DNA of 64,000 nucleotides from Cololabis saira (Eukaryota > Chordata > Actinopteri > Beloniformes > Belonidae): positions 10,211,625 to 10,275,624 of the forward strand of contig NC_084599.1 in NCBI RefSeq assembly GCF_033807715.1, in the 5' to 3' direction. A program made the position numbers and the translations under genes. The notes below the pieces were generated by a model that searched no databases, had not been told where the DNA came from, and worked only from the letters and a program-made list of their open reading frames with translations. Positions 23,374 through 35,900 of this stretch are shown in pieces (position 1 is the stretch's first letter; each line of letters starts with the position of its first letter).

Positions 23374-24849
23374 GTTGCTTATATACACAATAAAAACATT
23401 AGTGTAATAGATATAATAATAGGCTAGGTCTCTTATGATGTAATCAAAACAAGTGCTTCAATCAATTTTTAATGAAAATGTCTTCTTATGACACAGAAGC
23501 CAATTATCTCATAGTACTTTTTTTTAAAATTGAAATGGCTCAAGTGTTAGAAGAGAGGCCACGTCCTCCGCTTTCATTCACCTGATTGCAGCACTGTGAG
23601 ACTTGTAATTATGTCACAGGATTAGCAAACGCAAATCTTGGTGGAGGAATTAAGAGTGCACAGAGGTTGTTGTGCTGCTTTTTCTTATGCTTTCCATTTC
23701 CTGTTAGGTTACAGTCCAGGGAAAAATTAAAACTTTTTACATGTAACAACAACGCTTAAATGGGTTTTCAGAATCCCTTCAGATGCAAATGAAAGACAAT
23801 AAAAAGAGACTCGCGTCTCATGGTGTGTGCAGTCTGTCTATTCCTCAGTCTATTTTAAGTTATGTAAGCATTCACTGTGTCTGTTGTAATTCATGTAGTT
23901 TCCCCTTTGAGATGTTGCAGTTTTTTTGCTTTCACGACAGAAAATCGTGAAACCAGCTGGCCCACAACGGCCTGACAACAGTCGAACCAATTGATAACAG
24001 TTCTGATGAAAATAACTGATTTGCAAGCGTGGGCAAGATGACGAGTGTATCATGTAACTTAGGCGTTATGAAATGAGGAGAAGAGAGAGATTATGGTAAG
24101 TAGGTTAGTGGAGCAACGCAGAGCTTTCAAACCCCTCCCTCTCTTGTGTTTCTGGTGTGCATGCGTGGTAAGTCTCTTCATGTCTTTTTCTACTGTGGAG
24201 ACTTTTGGGTCCTAACTCACTGCTAATGCAGATTTTCAGCCCCTCCTATGGATACTTTATGCTCAACCCTCCAGGTATTGTTCCTGGTGGTTGAAATGTT
24301 TGTGTACATGGGGCTTTTCTATTCTTTTCTATATGTTTTTTTCATATGTTTCCTATGTCCTGCCTCACCCACTTTCTCACAAGAACAAAAAAAAGAAAAA
24401 AAAGGAGCGCAACTACACAAACACACACACACACTCACAAGTTAGAGATGAATACATAGCAGTGATCTATTGTTATCCTGGAAGTAACACAAACACACTC
24501 CTGGAAACTGCTATATGTGTCGCTTTATCGCATCCTGCAGCAGTAAACTTCCTCTTCCTCCCATTTAGGTAGTTTTGGTTGTTTCCATCCTGATCCTCAT
24601 CTGCTGAATCTCTTGGATTATATTGTATCTCACATCATGTCCTTCTGTCACCCAACAAACAGCCATGCATCCATCCGGCATTCGGCTGCAACGTCACTGA
24701 CCCTTGACCCTCAAGTTACGTAACCATGGCAATACCCAAATTAGAACATGGAGCATGGAAAAAGCAGGCGCTTAGAGCTTCACATACAGGCACGTAGTTC
24801 TCAACCAGCTTTCCAGATTAAGGCGGATGAACGATTGAGCGCGCTTGTG

Positions 24850-24903
<54 letters not shown>

Positions 24904-25776
24904 AATGAGTGAGTACACAGTGAAACAGAAAGCAAAGAACAAATCAAACAATCCTCATTCCTAAAACACAAATTGTAGTAATGATTCTTTCATAGACTAG
25001 TACGTTTTATGGGTTCATGTAGTGCATGAATGCAATGGCAGTTTAATAGGCTTCACCCCATACTGCATAGAGCTAGTGTACTGAGAGGATTATTATAGGA
25101 TCCAGGGTCTGTCTTTCGTAATCTCCTCTCCTCTCCTCTCCTCTCCTCTCCTATCCTCTCGTCTCCTCTCCTCTTCTCTCCTCTCCTCTGCATAAAACCC
25201 TTTTCCCTTTGTCCCATTGAAATGCCCACTAATCTTTTTTACTTGGCCTCCATGTGCAGCTGTAATCTGGTTTGTACCTATCTTTCACTTGAACCAAGTT
25301 TGAATCAATAGAGCAGTGTACCACAAAATGGGTCCCATTGTTACAATGCCATGACTTATGGAATTAACATGACTGTGTTGCACATTTAATTATTCATCAT
25401 CTGAGAGGTTTCTGTCAGTAGGTTTTCCGAAAAATATGCACAACCATTTCTACTACATTTGTGTTATGTTATTTGCATTGATACACCAGGTTTTGGCTGG
25501 CTTTTTTGCTTTCAAGTCAACAGTTATTGTGGGAAACAGAAGAAGAAGATTATGTAAGCATCTTTTATTTTCTGAAAAGTATATTTTTTTGTCTGCAACG
25601 TTTTATATTACACTGCTTTCACCTGCAGTTTTGTAACAAGCTGTCAGCAGTTATCTTGATATATGTTAGCTCAAAGGAACATTCCTGAGGTAAAACAAAT
25701 CAACCCCTCCAAACTCTCCTCCTTCTGCAGCTGTTGATGGTCTACTGTGTGCAATAAGGAATGAGGTTGTACAGGA
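22860..25776. other. Intergenic, simple repeats only
   Basis: No gene or transposon recognised. It contains an AT/GT compound repeat (about 23268-23370), a GT repeat (about 24846-24900) and a TCCTC pentamer repeat (about 25123-25190). Open frames here are short and mostly run through these tracts. Confidence 0.6.
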
Positions 25777-26700
25777 TTTTACAGTATTTCTCAATTGCTA
25801 AAACAGTAAACCAGATTGCGTGAACTAAATGCTCAGTTGCCTGAACCCACTGATTCAATCACTGTGTTGGCGAAACCATAAGCACTTCACCTGTTCAGGC
25901 ACGACTTGCCAACACATTTTCATTGTGATGCACCTGTGCTGCAAAACGGTGGGGCACAGGTGACAAAAAGAGAGATGGTCGAGGAGGTTGAGGTGGTCAA
26001 GATGGTTGAGGAAGTCGAGGTGATCCAAGATGGTCGAGGTGATCAAGATGGTCGAGGAGGTTGAGGTGATCAAAATGGTCGAGGAGGTCGAGGTGATCAA
26101 AATGGTAGAGGAAGTCGAGGTGATCAAGATGGTCGAGGAGGTCGGGGTGGTCAAGATGGTTGAGGAGGTCGAGGTGATCAAGATGGTCGAGGAGGTCGAG
26201 GTGATCAAGATGGTCGAGGTGGTCGAGGTGATCAAGATGGTTGAGGAGGTTGAGGTGGTCAAGATGGTTGAGGAGGTTGAGGTGATCAAGATGGTCGAGG
26301 AGGTCGAGGTGATCAAGATGGTCGAGGAGGTCGAGGTGATCAAGATGGTTGAGGAGGTTGAGGTGGTCAAGATGGTTGAGGAGGTTGAGGTGATCAAGAT
26401 GGTTGAGGAGGTTGAGGTGATCAAGATGGTCGAGGAGGTTGAGGTGATCAAGATGGTTGAGGAGGTTGAGGTGACCAAGATGGTCGAGGAGGTTGAGGTG
26501 ATCAAGATGGTCGAGGAGGTTGATGTGGTCAGCGAAGACAAAGAACAGTAATATCTGATTAAATCAGAGCTACTGTGATTGACCTTGTTCTCGTCCATGC
26601 CATGAGCATGAAGGAGGCCGGACAAAGTGTACAACCAAACATCAGTAGATTCACTGTGTCCACCATAATCTGAAGAAGAAGACAGGTAATTACCTTTTTC
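25777..26700 (+). pseudogene. Tc1/IS630-like transposase pseudogene with expanded RGG repeat
   Basis: After a terminus-like 'ttttacagtatttctcaatt' (near 25777), a plus-strand frame reads KKRDGRGG, then about 20 repeats of the nonapeptide DGRGGRGDQ. It continues in the same frame through ISD-stop-IRATVIDLVLVHAM and KEAGQSVQPNISRFTVSTII (about 26551-26665) before GT (acag|gtaatt). This resembles the Arg/Gly-rich leader and helix-turn-helix domain of a fish IS630/Tc1-like transposase family known to me. Several CGA codons are now TGA stops, and there is one single-base shift near 26023, so it is dead. The catalytic DDE part was not found downstream. Family placement is from memory. Confidence 0.65.
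25984..26523. repeat. 27-bp minisatellite, about 20 units
   Basis: The unit is 'gatggtcgaggaggt' followed by 'cgaggtgatcaa', with C/T variation at the CGA triplets and a few shorter units. It is strongly strand-biased: the plus strand is purine-rich. It is open in more than one frame on each strand (EVEVIKMVE on plus, STILITSTS on minus), which are shadows of the Arg/Gly frame described with the transposase pseudogene. Confidence 0.95.
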
Positions 26701-29700
26701 TAAATTATAATACAGTATGTAAATGTTTACAGCAATTACTGCATGATATACTGTATACTGTACCCCAGTGTACTGGAAGTAAATATATGGTTCAGTACAT
26801 CACTGTACCAATGTACTGTAATGTAATGGAGGTTTGGTCTAATTGTTTGCAGGCCTAGTATTCCATGTATATTTGTGTGCTTTATTTTTTAATTTTTTTA
26901 CATTTACTGTACACAAGTGGCAAATGCACATGATTTCAGTATTTTGTCTTGTTGTATAAGTGCTAAATGAACAGGTTTCTTGTTTTGCAACATGCATTTA
27001 GCCTACACTAGCAAACGATATATATTTATTTCTCCAGCTTCATGTCCTGAGCATTGTGTTTTCTATTGTATTTTTCTATGTAGTGTTTAGTGACTGCTTG
27101 GTGATGTATTTAATTTTGATTGACTCGGGGCACGATTTGACAACATAGTTCAGTTTTGAGCACAGATTGACCTGTTTTGAGGGGAAAAATTGTTTTTCCA
27201 AGAAGAGTCTGAGGTTTTGTAAATGTATTGTTGCTTGAAAATTGGGTTTTGTGTTCACAGTTTAGAGAAAAGGAGAGCAGTTTCCAAGAAATGTGTCTTA
27301 GCAATAATAAGAGCGGTGACTTGGTAGAGATGCCTGTACAAATAACCTTTTTTAAAAATTCTTTGTCCAAGTATAAAGACACAATTGTGTTTTTTTTTGT
27401 CCGTCGGGACTATACATTATATATGAAGAACTGGACAAACTGTGTGTGGCAGGCCTGAAGGCTGACTGGAATGAGCACACGGTGATTCATTACTGAAGGC
27501 TAACTATTTTTGTATTCACTTTGCTAATGATAACCCACTGACTAAAACTACCTTACAATCATTCTGATCAATTCTGTCAATCCATCTTCAGTTTTGACGT
27601 CACCACTGAAGCAACATTTGAAATGAATCTAAAGACTATGCCCCTTTATTTATTTTACCAGATGTGGCACCAAAAAGTTCCCGCTGACTAATAATGACAT
27701 CAGATGAACAGTAAAACATCATGAAAACTAGAGAATAACTCACTGAGAACCATTTTCTCCTCACTTCAATTGTTTGCCGGTCTGTTTGAAGAACTAATAT
27801 GCAACTAGCAAAAACATATGCATTCTGAGCCACTATGATATTTCACACTACCGATATTTATCATGAATAAAATCATTTGTATTTAGATGGAGAGTCAGAA
27901 GAATTTTCATGCTACAAAAAAACCCAAAAAAACAACCAGCCCGGTGAAGCAAAGGAAAGTAGATGTAGCGAAGAAAAGCTAAGAATATAAAGCGGGTCAG
28001 GAAACTATCAGGTAAAGGACATACTAATTTACTTTGGACTTGGTATTTTGAATCCAGCGGTGACTGAATCCATCACAGTTAGGTACACATTAACTTCACA
28101 TCCTGTTATCAGGAGTCCTGCTGTTTATTTAGTCTTGACAGACAACATTTAAACAATGGGCATCCAATTAAAGATGACATTTAGCACAATGTGTCCACAC
28201 TGCTTCCCCACACATTGTTTGTTCTATAGTTTATCAATACTGCTCTGCGTCAATCCGTGCAATCTAACCATCATGGCAGCGAGGCGCGACAGCAGGCATT
28301 TTCAGTTTTGTGACAGGAGCATGATTAAAGGATATGGGACTAAACATCACTTTATTCAGTGCAATAGAAAATGTTGCCACCCAGATGAGATTATGGCAGA
28401 GATTATGTCTGTGAGATTAAAATGAAGTCGTGGAAGAATATTAAATAAGGATGGATCAGGACAAGGGGTTTTTACTCATGGAGGCCAATCTTTATCATCT
28501 CAAAATGATTTCATTGACCCAAGTTCATGTTTTCAGTCTGAGGACTCATTAATCAATGTGGTCACCTTGAAATAATTATCAGACACATATTTGCACAGTG
28601 TTCTTCAACTGCAATGTAACCCTGAGTCCAATAATGAGTAATTCTCCCCCATATTCATTTTATTAACTCTTACCTCATTCCTTCCATCTGTTGTTTTTTT
28701 CCCACCCGCTCCTTCATTGCTAATCAGCTTCTAATCTGCTCCACATTTCCGTGGCTTAAATGAATGTAAAAAAAAAGTGCTCTCATCATTCATTCTTGTT
28801 CTAATATGGTTTTTGTTTTCTTTTAAAGAGAAAGATCAAGTTTTATCCATATCGATCAATGTTGAAATGTCTCCAGACACCGCTGTCAGTCAAGAATCTG
28901 AGACCATCACATATCACTAGCACAATGACGGGGTCTGATGCAATATTTTCTAAAGGGAATTCAGCTTCATGTTATGGACTGGAGACATGTTCAGTGTATA
29001 CCCCAATTCTCACTTGGTAACAGCTGGGATAGTGCTTAGCAACACCTACAAACCAGAACGGAAAATGTATAATATGATGATGAAAACCTGCTTTTACACA
29101 TTTCTTTCATGACACAGCTATAATAAGTCCTCCCTGCAACCCAGTCTGTCAATCCCATAAAGAAGAAAAGAGAGATCCTAAAATAAGCATATAGGATTTC
29201 TTTCTATGTTTTCAGTCAACGTGCAGATTTTGATCACCTTACTGTAGATAAAACAGTCATAGATAAGTACTTGTAAGTTCAAGCAGGATTTGAAATGCAA
29301 GTTATGGTGCATGCTTTCGGGGAAAGAGGTACACGTAACAATGGTACTAAAGTACTGTATATAAAATTTAAAAAGAAAAAAACAGACGAACAAACATCTC
29401 AGCCAGGTGAAAAAAAATGAAGACAGAGTAACAAAGAAGAAGCAAGAGTGACACACATACACAGACACACGGACACACAGACACACCAAGGAAGCCAAGT
29501 CGATGTTCAAACAATCTGAAGATGATACTGAAAGGAGATCTGCTGTTTCCACCACTTGCTTCCATGACAACAGCCTTGCAGGGCCCTCGACCCCATGGCT
29601 TGTCTGTAATGAATTATCTGCCCTGAAGGTGTGATAACACCAACAACACATTAGTGCATGTAATATCCCACACAATCTAACAAAACGTATGTTCCTGGCA

Positions 29701-30440
29701 TATAAATACATACTGTGCCAATAATCATATAATCATCTTCTGATCTTAAGACCGGTTAAACAAGTGGATTTTACACAATTAGACTAGATGATGAATCTCT
29801 GCTGACTGATGGATATGACAACTATGATAAATGCTTTGTATCACATCTGGAAAAACAGGATTTATGTATCCAAAGACGTGTATGGTATGAGCTGCTGCGT
29901 GCAAGACCAGGTTTTGCATATTAGGCTGTATCCCTGACGCACAAAGCGGCTTGCATGTTTTCATGTGAAACTTGTGCTGCAGTTTCGAAATTGAACTTGA
30001 ATATTTGAGCTATAATGATTATATAATGATTTACCTGCTGATAGAAAAATGCTCTCTTTTGGGTTTTTTTGCTAAAAAAAAAGGCGAAATTTCTTCACAT
30101 ACCCTGAGCAAATTTGTCAAAATGTTTCTGGCATAGGACGGTTAACCGACGGTTGCCATCGGCAGTTTAAGGCAGCAAGAAACATTTAAAGATGTCCTCA
30201 TTTTTTGAGTATTTCAGTTTCAGGCTTCTTTATACTCCTGCCACATTACATCTGGGAGGGAAACATTGAAGCGTATTGTGTTCTCTCCAAGCGTATTTGA
30301 TAGCTTTAGTATGATAGGGATGAATTATTATAAATTATTGCTTTCTAACCTTCTGCATCAGGACTGCATGCAGTCGCAGTCACATTTTAGTAATATGTCA
30401 ATTTTTTGCATTACTTATCATACTTTCTCCATCACATTCA
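26701..30440. other. Intergenic, no gene recognised
   Basis: AT-rich DNA with scattered short open frames lacking domains. Part of 26700-27350 may belong to the transposon whose pseudogene lies upstream, but no right terminus was identified. Nothing else is supported. Confidence 0.55.
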
Positions 30441-30454
30441 TCGTCCATTTAAGG

Positions 30455-31176
30455 AGGAAGAGTTACTCATCTATACGCACCCCTAAAAAAAGCCCAGTAT
30501 TGTCTTATTTTGGTGTTCTTCTACCTACCTCCATCGAGAGTATTCTAACGTACTGTATCTGCATCTGGTACAGCAGCTGTACAGCAGCTCAGAGGAAAGA
30601 CCTCCAGAGGGTCATCACCACCGCCCAGAAGATCATCATCTGCCCTCTCTCCACACTGGAACACCTCCACCACTCCCGTTGCCAGAAAAAGGCCCAAAAT
30701 ATAATAAAAGACCCATCACACCCCGGACACTCACTGTTTGAAATGCTGCCATCTGGGAGGAGATACAGACTCATGAAAACGAGGACAAACAGACTCAAAG
30801 ACAGCTTTTATCCAACAGCAATAACCATTATTATTTTTCTTTCTTTTTTTTTTTTTTTACCTTGTCTGCACACATATTAATGATTGATAATGAGCAATAA
30901 CCATTATTAACAAAAACAGGAGCTAATGTGCAATAACAATAACAAAAACGATTGTATGCTGATGAAGGTTCTTTTGGGGTCCGTGTGTTGATGTGTGTGT
31001 GGAAGGGTGAATGTGTCTAGATATATATATATATATATATATTTATTTTATTTGTTTAGATTTTATATTACATTTTATAGGATTATTTTTCAGTTATTTA
31101 ATTTTTTTTATATATGATGCGCTGACTGGAGAGCACTTTTAATTTCGTTGTACATAGTTATAATGACAATAAAGAT
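30455..31176 (+). pseudogene. Non-LTR retrotransposon: ORF2 C-terminus and 3' UTR
   Basis: Within the frame ending at 30880, the segment from about 30470 on (SIESILTYCICIWYSSCTAA, QRKDLQRVITTAQKIIICPL, then AQNIIKDPSHPGHSLFEMLP) is the typical C-terminus of LINE ORF2 proteins in fish, beyond the reverse transcriptase core. A 3' UTR follows, with a T-run (about 30843-30858) and an AT repeat (31020-31040), and ends in AATGACAATAAAG at 31161-31173, joined to the CTAT tract. The 5' part is truncated, so it cannot move on its own. Confidence 0.8.
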
Positions 31177-31560
<384 letters not shown>

Positions 31561-31564
31561 TTGC

Positions 31565-31697
31565 CTATCTTTAAGCAAAAATATCTCTGCCAATGGGGTA
31601 AGAACATTTTCTTGACTAAAATTATTAAAAGTAAGAAAGTCTTATAGTTTTCTTGGAACAAGACATTTTACTTTCTTAGAAATCTGTTTTTGCAGAG
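31565..31697. mobile_element. Half of a palindromic MITE
   Basis: Ends 'ttcttagaaatctgtttttgcaga', the mirror of the 'ctgcaaaaact' terminus at 21605, with 'cttggaacaagacattttac' inside. The other half is absent. Same broad family as the element at 21605-21930. Confidence 0.5.
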
Positions 31698-32151
31698 TGC
31701 CTCCTGATGTCTCTCATCCACCACGTTCACTGCCTTTCTTAAAATCCTCTCCAGTGTCCACCTGTAGGCTCCCACTCTGTGGATTGGGGGTTAAATTGTG
31801 TTCATCACCCCAATATCTCTACATATGCCTTATAAGTGGGGTTCGATTAGATCAGAGCCCAGGTGCCAAAACTCGAGTGTTTTATCGTTAAGACAGCGTT
31901 TAAAGTCTTCATTGCAAGTGTTGACTGACTTTTCAGATTTACCTGTTTTCACTGGGTAAATATACTGGTCACATATATTTTTTTTGAATATAGCACCACC
32001 TACAGTCTGTGTTGAGTTTGTTACGCAACAAAACAGTTTATGGAAGATTGTTAATTGCATTCTTTGTCCTTGTTTGCTTTCACAGTGCATCTGCACCTGC
32101 AGTTAAACCAGTAAGATCAGCATTTGTGAAATTAATTCATCTTGTAATAAT

Positions 32152-32964
32152 GAGTGCTGTCAAACGATCAAAAAATTGAGAGATGAATTAATGAAGATCT
32201 GTAATTAATTAATCTCTTTCTTACTGTAATCTCACCTAAAAATTGCTGAGAAAAGCCCTCAACTTGAAGTGTTTCCTTTAAATTCAATTATTCAATTATT
32301 GTGGCAGATCAAAAGATGGATATATAACAAAAGTTTGAATAAAGTCTTTATAAATTAATTTATTTATATTTTTAAACAGATGCAGTCCTAACCATTTACA
32401 TCAATTTGGCAAGAACATTCGCCAGCTACTCGGTCGCAGATTTGCGCATGCGCGTGGTGTTCTCCTCGAAATTAGTTTAGTGAAGAGTGTTGCTGTGGCA
32501 ACATCGTTACAATAACATTAGCTGTGTCTGCGCTCGCGACCGGGTGCTTTGCGTTTATGTGGCTAAACTTGAGCTGCTTCGGTGGTGAGTAAAGTCCTTT
32601 CCACAAAGAACACATATCACTCTACCTTTATCAATGGTGCCGTCGGGGCGTTTTATAAATGTAAATTCCCCGTTCACTGGACCGACAACTTTCACACGCT
32701 CCTCCCTTTTCACCTCTCTACTCACAGTTCCCCCCAGGCCTGTCCAGCTACAATGAGAGTCTACCAATGTAACACAGGGACACCCAATCAATGTCCACTA
32801 CAAGCTGTGACCGCCCACAAACAGATTTCATAATTAAGGCAACTCCCAAACAGAAAGAGTAATGTTAGAGATTAAAAAATAGATTAAGCGAGTTAAAAAC
32901 ATAACGCGGTAAATATGCCTGGAAAGTAATTAATCGCAAATAATGCACTAATTTGACACCCCTT
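32152..32964 (-). mobile_element. hAT transposon remnant with 8-bp duplication
   Basis: Termini GAGTGCTGTCAAA on the left and TTTGACACCCCTT on the right form a 13-base imperfect inverted repeat. A perfect 8-bp duplication, gtaataat, flanks it at 32144-32151 and 32965-32972. TAATTAATC-rich subterminal sequence on both sides and an internal BED-finger frame support a hAT element. At 813 bp it is far shorter than an autonomous hAT (several kb), so it has lost its catalytic core. Confidence 0.88.
32555..32791 (-). pseudogene. BED zinc-finger N-terminus of a hAT transposase
   Basis: The minus frame contains VNGEFTFIKRPDGTIDKGRV then ICVLCGKDFTHHRSSSSLA, the first half of a BED finger (CxxC pair, aromatic and Arg-Ser-rich loop). 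It breaks at a stop just after SSLAT. The expected HxxxxH half, HINAKH, follows in another frame, so a frameshift separates the two zinc-binding halves. BED fingers bind DNA at transposon ends. The rest of the transposase is absent. Confidence 0.8.
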
Positions 32965-32972
32965 GTAATAAT

Positions 32973-35900
32973 AATTATTATTATGAGAGCAGATCTTTAT
33001 GGTTATTATAGTGGGAATGACTATTTCTAAATGTAATACAGGCCCTAAGCAAATAAGTCATGATTGTGTAAAAGTTACTGGCAGCTCGTGGAGCATATCT
33101 CTTGTGAGGTGAGAGGAAAATGGGGTAGTCATCATCATCATCAAATACCCCCTCCTCATCCTCATGGTCAGAATCAACGAGATTGTACATTTTAATACCG
33201 TTGCAAAGTTTGATCCTTTATCTCTAACAGTGGCTGTCACTTTTCTAAAACACCCATAAAAAGAATTGATCTGTTCTGTCTCTCCACTGACCTACATCAT
33301 GCTTTACGTTTTATTCCTGCTGACGCATATGAAGCCCACAGCACCTTTCCCATGGCACAAGACTATGGCATGACCATGGCACTTGAGATAATGCACCATT
33401 GTCCTGAGAAAACTATATTGATTTATTTAGCATTCATAGTACTGGAGAAAAACGTATTAGTAATAATTTACCCCTAGACACAACAAGAAAATGTAATATT
33501 ATACAATAATGCCTTACTAGATAAATAGCCTGTCCCGTCATCATAATTCCCAGCACAGCCAACAGTATACATATAATAGTATACAATAGCAGTGGCTGCT
33601 CTCACACTGGTGCTCAGTTGCTACAAATCTATTGACTGCATTCATAATTTACATAAGAAACTTGACAAATTAGTTTTGTTGCTAACCCTAAAGTATTAAA
33701 GTAAAAATCTCAGTCTCTATTTTCACAAGATGACACATTACTTGGTTCTTGTAGCTCTGCTTATAGTGGCCAATTTAGGTGATGGAGTGCACAACTAGAC
33801 TCAATCCTACCTTTACTTTCAAATGGACGGCCTCTTCTAAGATTTGTTCTTCAGTACAATTGTAAGATTGGACTGTAAAGAAACTCAAATAAGCCTCCCG
33901 AGCCTAAGAAGTCACACTACTGCACATAAACAAGCTAACTTTACACACCGCTGAACTGACAGAGAGACACTGGCCTGGCAATTTTTATTCTCAACTACCA
34001 GAAATTTAAAAACAACAACGACAAAAAAACTGTCAGCTTACAAATAATCGTGGAACTGCACCTGATTGAGTCTTGCAGTTGTCATTCTGTGTCCCACATT
34101 TCTACTGTAGCCTTATAAAGTGAATTAAGATGGTGGTTTATCTACAGACCACCGTGCTGCTACGATTTATTTATCTCTGATGAATCAGCATGATATGTCA
34201 TGTGTTTCTAACCTACTTACCAAAGCATGACCCACGTAAGTAAATGAACTCCTGAGCAGGTTGAGCTCCGTACAGAGTCTAAACGGAGCAGACAAGCTCA
34301 TTGCCACATCCTAGTGCTGCATACATTAAGATCTAAAGTCCTTATCTAGCTTAGATGTAGAGGCGGTGTCCAAAGCCTGATGTAAAAGAAGGAACTACAA
34401 AAAGATCCAATGTTAAACTGAATCTTAATTTGCACTTTTTATTTAATATTTAGAGTCTTCTTATCTTCCACTTTGCTTTTGGCCCATTTCTTTCATATCC
34501 TGCTTGTTTAACTCCATGATTTCCATCTTCCAGGCCGTGATTTAAACATAAAGCTCATTGAACAAAAACCCTGAGATGCTCAAAGGTCCCGTCAGCTCGA
34601 CTGCAATAATCCAATCATCCTCCAGTTGTCTGTTGAACAAATCACTCTATTGTTATTTTTGTAATAAATGTTGTGTGTTTATGCATGTTTCAAATCCTCT
34701 CAGGTATTTCAAAAATAATTCTATGGGTTTCTGAGCAAAACTTCCCCTCTTGATTAAATAAATAAAATGACCCAATTTACATGGTATTTTCATCATGATG
34801 TCTGTCCGTGTGCATGTTTTGTTCATTGTCAGTCGTTTCAATATGTAGATGCACAGCTAAATACTGCCAAAAGCCTAATTCTAAAAGTGCAGTTTTGCAT
34901 GTTTTTAGGAGGTGTGAAATGAAAATATTTTATTTGGCATGTCCATCCAGTTAAGGACAGTTCTCCATTGTAGAGAAGGTATTTTTGTCTGTGCAGTCCT
35001 CTTGACTCTGGGTTTACGAGAGTGTTGCAGAAGGATTTTGAGTCATAATCTACTGCGGTGAAACAACGATCTCTGGTGGTAGGATTTGTCAAGCCTCTTT
35101 GCATAACAAATAGCTACTGGCTATGCACAGCCGCTCTCTACGTCGGAAGTAAATGAGAGCTCATAGAAGCCTGTTCTCCTAATGCAAACATTATTATTCC
35201 TTTCATGTGTGTTTGAAAACTCAGGATCTCTAAAAGAGATTAATCAGTGAAACAAACAACTACAGTTGCTGCTCTTATGCAATTGTTCCTGCAGAGAGGC
35301 CTGTGCGCTGGGCTGAACAGCCTGTTCTTTTTACTCTCAGGCATATTTGTGAGCCCATCTTTCGACAAACCAAACACAGAGTTTAGGATCACAGTTCCAG
35401 ATGTGAAATTTTTAGTAACTGAAACAGATGTTAACATCTGCTCTACCAATGAAAATTAATGACGTGAGGGGTGGGAATGGAGGTTCTGCCTTATGTGTAC
35501 ACATTATGATTGTCTGAAAAAGCTTTGTGTTTGCCCAACAAGTATCTAAATGATTGGAAAAAAACCATTAAACAAAAAACAAACGAACAAAAACTAACAC
35601 TGTCTACGTCCAGAGTCTCGTGTTGTTCATCTTTTGTTGAGTTTATATTTACCTACTTACCTAATTTTAAGAAAGAAAAGATCATCCTTTATTTTGTCTT
35701 TGCCTCAAGGTCTGGACCACTTGCCATCAGAGGGGAAATTGGATTTCCAAGATTACCAACACAAAACACAGGATAATGTTGGTGAATTATGTTTATATAT
35801 ACACATGCACAGGCAGTCGGACACACAGACACAGACGGGTTGTCTTGTACTTTTCCAACAGCCTGACTCTGTTTTGGTCCACACATGTCTATAGCTAAAA

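Noticed and set aside
24661..24740. X-box-like GTAACCATGGCAAT upstream of ROR
   Set aside because: One half site is imperfect and nothing else promoter-like surrounds it.
26030..26551. 173-residue plus frame of EVEVIKMVE repeats and its 259-residue minus partner
   Set aside because: Both are off-frame readings of the 27-bp array; the frame that links to a recognisable domain is the Arg/Gly one, which is interrupted by stops.
29178..29711. 177-residue minus-strand frame, hydrophobic
   Set aside because: Cys/Phe/Val-rich reading of an AC-repeat region; no consistent membrane-protein pattern or splice context.
32981..33190. Acidic minus frame with SDHEDEEGVFDDDDDY
   Set aside because: The acidic run comes from a short CAT/ATC repeat; no family match, start context or exon partners.
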